Source: Streptomyces violaceoruber
Lineage (GTDB): Bacteria > Actinomycetota > Actinomycetes > Streptomycetales > Streptomycetaceae
Length of the DNA stretch: 9,144 nt
NCBI GenBank assembly: GCA_000720805.1
Contig: JODI01000162.1
Span: 1-9,144 of the forward strand
Reading direction: 5' to 3'
Part shown: positions 5,211-9,144 of the stretch, one piece after another
Layout of the letters: every line of letters starts with the position of its first letter
How positions within the stretch are numbered: the stretch's first letter is position 1
The notes under the pieces: model-generated
Databases searched by the model: none
Seen by the model: the letters and a program-made list of their open reading frames with translations, nothing else
Told to the model about the DNA's origin: nothing
Made by a program: the position numbers and the translations under genes

Positions 5211-5918
5211 ATGATCACTGAGAAGAACAGGGGAGAGGCCGTCGTACGACTCGACGGTGTGCGCAAGGAGTTCGGCGAGACGACCGCGCTGGACGGTGTC
5301 ACGCTGGAGATCCGGGCCGGGGAGGCGGTCGCCGTGATGGGGCCCTCGGGGTGCGGCAAGTCGACCCTGCTCAACATGATCGCCGGGCTGGACCGGCCGG
5401 GCGGCGGCACGGTCGTCGTACACGGGGAGAACGTGGGGGAGTTGAGCGAGAAGGGCCTCGCCCTGTACCGGCGCCGCCGCATCGGCATGATCTTCCAGTT
5501 CTTCAACCTCGTGGACGACCTGTCCGCGCTCGACAACGTGGCGCTCGCCGCCCAGTTGACCGGCACCCCGGCCCGGCAGGCCCGCCGCCGTGCGCTGGAG
5601 CTGTTCGACGAACTCCAGATCGCCGACCGCCGCCATGCCTACCCGGCGGTGCTCAGCGGCGGCGAACGGCAACGGGTCGCCGTGGCCCGGGCGTTGATGA
5701 ACCGCCCGGCGCTGCTGCTGGCCGACGAGCCGACCGGCGCTCTGGACAGCCGTTCCGGGGAGCAGGTGATGGACCTGCTGCTCGACCTCAACCAGATCGG
5801 CCAGACGCTGATCCTGGTCACGCACGACGCGCACCTGGCCCGGCGCTGCGCCAGCCGGCTGGTCGAGCTCGGCGACGGCCGGGTAACCGGCGAGCACACA
5901 CTGGAGCCGTCCGCATGA
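5211..5918 (+). CDS. ABC transporter ATP-binding protein (MacB/LolD/FtsE-like)
   Basis: A 235-residue cytoplasmic ATPase that should power the permease encoded next. All motifs are intact: Walker A GPSGCGKST (44-52), Q-loop Gln96 (IFQFFNL), signature LSGGERQ (148-154), Walker B LLLADE (168-173), D-loop ALDS (177-180) and H-loop His205 (VTHD). The short length, FFNLVDDLSALDNV and DEPTGALD are typical of ATPases paired with FtsX-like permeases, which work as mechanotransmission pumps or extrude peptides and lipophilic compounds. The ATG at 5211 is chosen although the frame is open far upstream, because upstream codons overlap the divergent kinase and residues 11-20 already begin the nucleotide-binding fold. 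The stop overlaps the permease start as ATGA. Confidence 0.96.
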   Translation: MITEKNRGEAVVRLDGVRKEFGETTALDGVTLEIRAGEAVAVMGPSGCGKSTLLNMIAGLDRPGGGTVVVHGENVGELSEKGLALYRRRRIGMIFQFFNLVDDLSALDNVALAAQLTGTPARQARRRALELFDELQIADRRHAYPAVLSGGERQRVAVARALMNRPALLLADEPTGALDSRSGEQVMDLLLDLNQIGQTLILVTHDAHLARRCASRLVELGDGRVTGEHTLEPSA

Positions 5919-8227
5919 GGGCCGTGTGGCGGGCCGCCCGCGCGGCGGTACGGCGGCGCAGACTCCAGACCCTCGTCATCGCTCTGGTCACCCTGACCTC
6001 GACGGTGGCGATGGTGGTGGCCCTGGGTCTCCTCGACGCGGCCTCGGCGCCCTTCGACAAGGCCTTCGCCCAGCAGCGCGGCCCGCATGTCGTCACGGCG
6101 TTCGACCCCGCCCGGGTCTCGGACGAGGAACTGGTGCGGACGGCCCGGCAGCCCGGCGTCGAGGCCGCCGCCGGCCCCTTCGCCCAGGCCACCGTCGAAC
6201 TCCCGGGCGATGCCATGGACTTCGGCATCGGCACCGACCTCACCGTCGTGGGACGGGCCGGCCCCGGGGGTCCGGTGGACCGGCTGGACCTGTGGGCGGG
6301 CCGTTGGGCGGCCCGGCCCGGCGAGGTGGTGCTCAACCGGCAGTCCGACTGGACCGCCGACGACCTCGGCAAGAAGCTCGAGGTGTCGTCCGGTCCGGAC
6401 CTCACCGTCGTCGGATTCGCCTTCGACCTGAGCGACAGCGCCGACGCCTGGGTCGCCCCCGAGCAGATCGGGGCCCTGCACCCGACGACCACCCAGATGC
6501 TGTTCCGCTTCACGGACGCCTCCTCGCAGGACGGGCTGCGGGCGAGCCTCGCGGCCGTCACCGAGGAGCTGCCGGGTGACGCGCTGACCGCCTCCCGGTC
6601 CTACCTCACCCTCAAGGACCGCATCGGCGGGGCGGCCAAGGCGTTCACGCCCTACCTGATGGCCTTCGGGATCCTCGGTCTCGTGGTGGCGGTGCTCATC
6701 GTCGCCAACGTGGTCAGCGGCGCCGTGATCTCCGGCTTCCGGCACATCGGCATCCTCAAGGCCCTCGGCTTCACGCCGGGTCAGGTGGTAGCCGTCTACC
6801 TCACGATGATCTCGGTGCCCGCGGTGGCCGGCTGCGCGCTCGGCACCGCGGTCGGCAACCTGATGGCGCGGCCCTTCTTCGCGTTCGTCTTCACAGGGCC
6901 CGACGCCGGGGTCTTCCACGACAGTGTCTCGCTCGCGCCGTGGGTGAACGTCCTAGCCCTGCTCGGCATGCCCGCCGTGTGCGTGCTCGCCGCGCTCGTC
7001 CCCGCGGCTCGCGCCCACCGGCTGTCCGCGGCTCGCGCGATCAGCACGGGCAGCGCTCCGCGCGCCGGACGCGCCCGGCACATCCAGCGCCGCCTGGCGG
7101 GAAGCAGGCTGCCCCGAGCGGTGAGCCTGGGTGTCGGACTGCCGTTCGCCCGGCCCGGCCGCAGCGCCCTGACGCTCGCCGCGGTGGTCCTGGGCGTGAC
7201 CACCGTGACCTTCGCGACCGGGCTGGCCACCTCGATGACCCGGTTCGGCGAGGCCGGCCGGGACGCTTTCGACGTCACCGTGTACGTGGGCACGTACAAG
7301 AACGGCAAGGAAATCCGCCCGGAACACGACGACCTCGCACTCCACTCGCTGCTGCGGTCCCTGTCCGGCGCGGACGAGGTCACCGCCAGGGCGGACGTCG
7401 AGGTGCGCCTCGTGGGATCCGCGCAGAAGGTGATGCTCGAAGGGCGCCGGGGTGACCGGGCGCGGCTGGACAGTGTGCTGACCGACGGCCGCTGGATGCA
7501 CCGTACGGGCGAGATCGTCGCCGGTTCGGCCTTCCTGCGCCAGAACGACCTGCGGGTCGGCGACCGCATCAGCCTGGAGAAGGGCGGCCGGCGGGAGTCG
7601 GTGGTGATCGTCGGGGAGTACATGCACAACGACGGCCAGCTGGTCGTCACCGACATGCCGACGCTGACCGCCCTGACCCCGCGGGAGAAGCCCATCGCCT
7701 ACCACGTCAAGCTCGGTGAACGGACGGACCCGGCCGCCTACGCCCGCGCGGCCCGGGCCGCCGACCCCGGGATCAGCACCGACCTCGTCGGCTCCGACAC
7801 CGTCACGCAGACCATCGTCGGCTCGGCGTCGGTGCTCACCGTGATGCTCGCCGCGGTCGCCGCCCTCGGCGTCTTCAACACGGTCGTCCTCAACACCCAC
7901 GACCGCCGCCGCGGCCTCGGCATGCTCAAATCCATCGGGATGACCCCCGGCCAGGTCACGGTGATGACGGTGACGTCCATGGCGGCCCTCGGCGCGGTCG
8001 GCTCCCTGCTCGGCATCCCGCTGGGCATGGCCGGCCACCGTCTGGTCGTCCCGAGGATGGCCGAGGCGATCGACATCACCCTGCCCGCGTACATGACGGA
8101 CGTATGGCAGGCCACCGCCCTGCTCGCCCTGGCCCCCGCGGGTGTCGCGATCGCGGTCCTGGGCGCTTACGTCCCGGCACGGCGGGCGGCCCGGCTGGCG
8201 GTCGCGGAGGTGCTGCGCAGCGAGTGA
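5915..8227 (+). CDS. FtsX/MacB-like ABC transporter permease, two FtsX domains
   Basis: A 770-residue inner-membrane permease. A short basic N-terminus (RAARAAVRRRR) precedes TM1 (about 19-40). A first extracytoplasmic domain (about 41-245) resembles the MacB periplasmic core. TM2-TM4 lie near 247-271, 291-317 and 342-365, with FRHIGILKALGFTPGQV as the cytoplasmic loop between TM2 and TM3. TM5 (about 418-442) opens the second half, followed by a second extracytoplasmic domain (about 443-632) and TM6-TM8 near 633-660, 682-709 and 733-756, with the matching loop HDRRRGLGMLKSIGMTPGQV. The two related FtsX domains and eight TMs are the usual form of the actinobacterial single-permease type. GGAG lies 8 nt before the ATG, and the 4-base overlap with the ATPase implies coupled translation. 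With the divergent two-component pair it resembles antimicrobial-peptide or envelope-stress exporters. The substrate cannot be told from sequence. Confidence 0.94.
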   Translation: MRAVWRAARAAVRRRRLQTLVIALVTLTSTVAMVVALGLLDAASAPFDKAFAQQRGPHVVTAFDPARVSDEELVRTARQPGVEAAAGPFAQATVELPGDAMDFGIGTDLTVVGRAGPGGPVDRLDLWAGRWAARPGEVVLNRQSDWTADDLGKKLEVSSGPDLTVVGFAFDLSDSADAWVAPEQIGALHPTTTQMLFRFTDASSQDGLRASLAAVTEELPGDALTASRSYLTLKDRIGGAAKAFTPYLMAFGILGLVVAVLIVANVVSGAVISGFRHIGILKALGFTPGQVVAVYLTMISVPAVAGCALGTAVGNLMARPFFAFVFTGPDAGVFHDSVSLAPWVNVLALLGMPAVCVLAALVPAARAHRLSAARAISTGSAPRAGRARHIQRRLAGSRLPRAVSLGVGLPFARPGRSALTLAAVVLGVTTVTFATGLATSMTRFGEAGRDAFDVTVYVGTYKNGKEIRPEHDDLALHSLLRSLSGADEVTARADVEVRLVGSAQKVMLEGRRGDRARLDSVLTDGRWMHRTGEIVAGSAFLRQNDLRVGDRISLEKGGRRESVVIVGEYMHNDGQLVVTDMPTLTALTPREKPIAYHVKLGERTDPAAYARAARAADPGISTDLVGSDTVTQTIVGSASVLTVMLAAVAALGVFNTVVLNTHDRRRGLGMLKSIGMTPGQVTVMTVTSMAALGAVGSLLGIPLGMAGHRLVVPRMAEAIDITLPAYMTDVWQATALLALAPAGVAIAVLGAYVPARRAARLAVAEVLRSE

Positions 8228-8232
8228 GGCGT

Positions 8233-8260
8233 ACGGGGCCGCACGGGTCCCGTGGCCCGT
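8233..8260. terminator. Candidate bidirectional terminator between convergent genes
   Basis: In the 88-base gap between the permease stop and the ohrR-like stop, CACGGG-T-CCCGTG (8242-8254) is flanked by ACGGG (8233-8237) and CCCGT (8256-8260), giving a nested GC-rich stem. It starts 5 bases after the permease stop. No T-tract is seen. The convergent position is the main support. Confidence 0.5.
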
Positions 8261-8315
8261 GAGAAGTCACGAACAGGGCGACGACGGCTCCGCCCCCCGC
8301 CCCGCGAGCGCGCCC

Positions 8316-8768
8316 TCAGCCGGCGCCGACGTTCGCGGTGAGCAGGCGGAGCAGTTGTTTGGTCAGGGCGTCCTGTTCAGGTGTGAGGCCCATGGCGGCG
8401 CCGATGGCGAGGGGAACGCCGCCCGCTCGTTCCCGCAGCCGCGCCCCCGCCTCGCTCAGCCGGATCGACACGGACCGCTCGTCGTCCGCCCGCCGCTCAC
8501 GGTGCAGCAGACCGTTCGCCTCCAGGCGTTTGAGCAGGGGCGACAGTGTGCTGGACTCCAGCTGCAGAGCGGCGCCCAGCTCACGTACGGAGATCTCGTC
8601 CTGCTCCCACAGCGCGAGCATGACGAGGTACTGCGGATAGGTGAGCTCCAGCTCGTCCAGCAGCGGCCGGTAGCGCGCGGTCACCGCGCGGGAGGCGGCG
8701 TACAGGGCGAAGCAGAGCTGATCGTCCAGGAGCAGTGACCCCTCGGCCGGTCCAGCGGCTGCCTCCAC
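8316..8768 (-). CDS. ohrR: OhrR-type MarR-family peroxide-sensing repressor
   Basis: A 150-residue winged-helix repressor. GTG at 8768 is preferred because AGGAG sits 7 nt upstream; ATG at 8807 would add 13 low-complexity residues (MSSTSSTQTRSRT) without a ribosome-binding site. The signature LDDQLCFALYAASR places Cys19 where OhrR has its reactive Cys (Cys15 in Bacillus subtilis). Tyr23, Tyr33 and Tyr44 (YPQY) match the tyrosines that hydrogen-bond the Cys thiolate there. The wHTH follows, with STLSPLLKRLE as recognition helix and the DDERSV wing. Oxidation of this Cys by organic hydroperoxides normally releases OhrR from DNA. The usual partner ohr is not visible in the window; instead the divergent gene is an alpha/beta hydrolase. 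It probably represses itself and that gene through the palindrome at 8853-8882. Confidence 0.85.
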   Translation of the reverse strand: MEAAAGPAEGSLLLDDQLCFALYAASRAVTARYRPLLDELELTYPQYLVMLALWEQDEISVRELGAALQLESSTLSPLLKRLEANGLLHRERRADDERSVSIRLSEAGARLRERAGGVPLAIGAAMGLTPEQDALTKQLLRLLTANVGAG

Positions 8769-8841
8769 GGTGCGACTCCTGGTCTGTGTGCTCGACGTGC
8801 TCGACATGGACGAACACCACCCTATCGTTCAGGTCCCCCCG

Positions 8842-8847
8842 ATTCTA
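8842..8847 (-). promoter_or_regulatory. Candidate -10 element for the ohrR-like gene
   Basis: On the minus strand 8847-8842 reads TAGAAT, close to the TAnnnT consensus. Transcription would start near 8835 and leave a leader of roughly 67 nt before the GTG at 8768. The matching -35 position falls inside the palindrome at 8853-8882, which would explain autorepression. A second -10-like TAGGGT lies at 8824-8819. No clear -35 hexamer accompanies either. Confidence 0.4.
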
Positions 8848-8852
8848 TCGTG

Positions 8853-8882
8853 CTCGAATAAGTTGCGCGCGACTTAATCGAG
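8853..8882. promoter_or_regulatory. 30-bp imperfect palindrome, probable OhrR operator
   Basis: The left arm CTCGA-A-TAAGT-T meets the right arm G-ACTTA-A-TCGAG around the centre GCGCGC. Thirteen of fifteen base pairs are symmetric. It lies in the divergent gap between the OhrR-like repressor and the hydrolase gene, overlaps the hydrolase promoter, and is AT-richer than its surroundings. The size and the TTGCGCGC-like core fit the A/T-flanked dyads bound by OhrR dimers. Assignment to this repressor rests on position and shape. Confidence 0.7.
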
Positions 8883-8891
8883 CGCTACTGT
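8863..8891 (+). promoter_or_regulatory. Promoter of the alpha/beta hydrolase gene
   Basis: TTGCGC (8863-8868) and TACTGT (8886-8891) are separated by 17 nt, a good housekeeping-type promoter for Streptomyces. The -35 lies inside the palindrome at 8853-8882, so repressor binding would block RNA polymerase. Transcription would start near 8898. The short leader to 8964 contains a CCTCCGG/CCGGAGG hairpin (8907-8933) and the ribosome-binding site GAGGAG (8953-8958). Confidence 0.6.
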
Positions 8892-8964
8892 CCAGGGCAT
8901 GCCGCTCCTCCGGTCTGGAACCCCCGCCGGAGGCCACCGCGGCACCCGATCCGAGGAGATCGCC

Positions 8965-9144
8965 ATGACCGGCACCCGCCCCGTTCTGGAACCCGCCGCC
9001 CAGGCCTTCGCCGCCGCGACCGACAACCCGCCCTACCTCTTCGAGCTGCCGCCCGCCGAGGGCCGCAAAGCGGTCGACGAGGTGCAGTCCGGCGAGATCG
9101 AGAAGCCGGCCGTCGACGAGGAGTGGATCACCGTCTCCGGCGGG
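8965..9144 (+). CDS. Alpha/beta hydrolase, N-terminal part (runs off the window)
   Basis: Only the first 60 codons are present, and the reading frame is open to the last base. The ATG at 8965 is chosen because GAGGAG lies 6 nt upstream. The segments QAFAAATDNPPYLFELPP, EGRKAVDEVQSGE and the ITVSGG strand resemble the N-terminal cap of esterase/lipase-like alpha/beta hydrolases common in Streptomyces. The nucleophile elbow (GxSxG) and HGGG oxyanion motif would lie beyond the window, so activity cannot be judged. An in-frame ATG at 8899 would add 22 residues on a leaderless transcript. The gene is divergent from the OhrR-like repressor and probably under its control, which would make it a peroxide-inducible esterase or lipid-repair enzyme; that role is inference. 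Confidence 0.72.
   Translation, partial: MTGTRPVLEPAAQAFAAATDNPPYLFELPPAEGRKAVDEVQSGEIEKPAVDEEWITVSGG

Noticed and set aside
5051..5566. Upstream extension of the histidine-kinase frame to 5566
   Set aside because: It would overlap the start of the ATPase gene on the other strand, has no domain, and lies upstream of the strong ribosome-binding site at 5051-5067.
5351..5914. Extension of the permease frame upstream to 5351
   Set aside because: This is the +1 shadow of the ATPase gene. The product is Arg/Pro-rich and the permease begins cleanly at the ATGA overlap at 5915.
8899..8964. Separate small peptide gene in the hydrolase leader
   Set aside because: The frame has no stop before the hydrolase ATG, so it is an alternative start and not a distinct gene.

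Overview
The window looks like a piece of a Streptomyces (or close relative) chromosome. GC content is very high, codons strongly prefer G or C in third position, GTG starts are common, and the gene families (a proline-rich secreted NlpC/P60 protein, a DesK/NarL-type two-component pair beside an FtsX-type ABC exporter, an OhrR-type MarR regulator) are typical of that genus. The first 46 bases are not biological: they are an untrimmed Illumina Nextera adapter ending in the Tn5 mosaic end, so the true sequence begins at 47 and this is the raw end of a contig.

Layout. A hairpin (72-113) lies downstream of a minus-strand gene (178-2001) for a secreted, repeat-rich protein with a C-terminal NlpC/P60 domain. 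Its catalytic Cys is replaced by Ala, and its only Cys sits 12 residues upstream. Next, also on the minus strand, is an NAD(P)-dependent extended SDR of the dihydroflavonol-reductase-like type (2165-3211). The 334-base gap at 3212-3545 holds a tandem 21-bp repeat and a decayed IS200/IS605-type relic: one TnpB zinc-knuckle fragment fused to a right end with two hairpins and the terminal GTCAA.

A two-component system follows on the minus strand: a short single-TM histidine kinase (4214-5050) and a NarL-type response regulator (3546-4217), overlapping by 4 bases. Divergent from them is an exporter operon: ABC ATPase (5211-5918) and an 8-TM FtsX/MacB-like permease (5915-8227), also overlapping by 4 bases. 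The ATPase appears to have a leaderless promoter directly preceded by a 31-bp dyad. The likely logic is kinase to regulator to exporter, as in antibiotic or cell-envelope stress detoxification modules; the ligand is unknown.

The last block is convergent with the exporter. It holds an OhrR-like peroxide-sensing repressor (8316-8768, minus strand) and, divergent from it, the first 60 codons of an alpha/beta hydrolase (8965 onward, running off the window). A 30-bp imperfect palindrome between them overlaps a good promoter and is the probable OhrR operator. The strongest unusual signals are the Cys-transposed NlpC/P60 protein, the TnpB/right-end relic, and the pairing of OhrR with a hydrolase.
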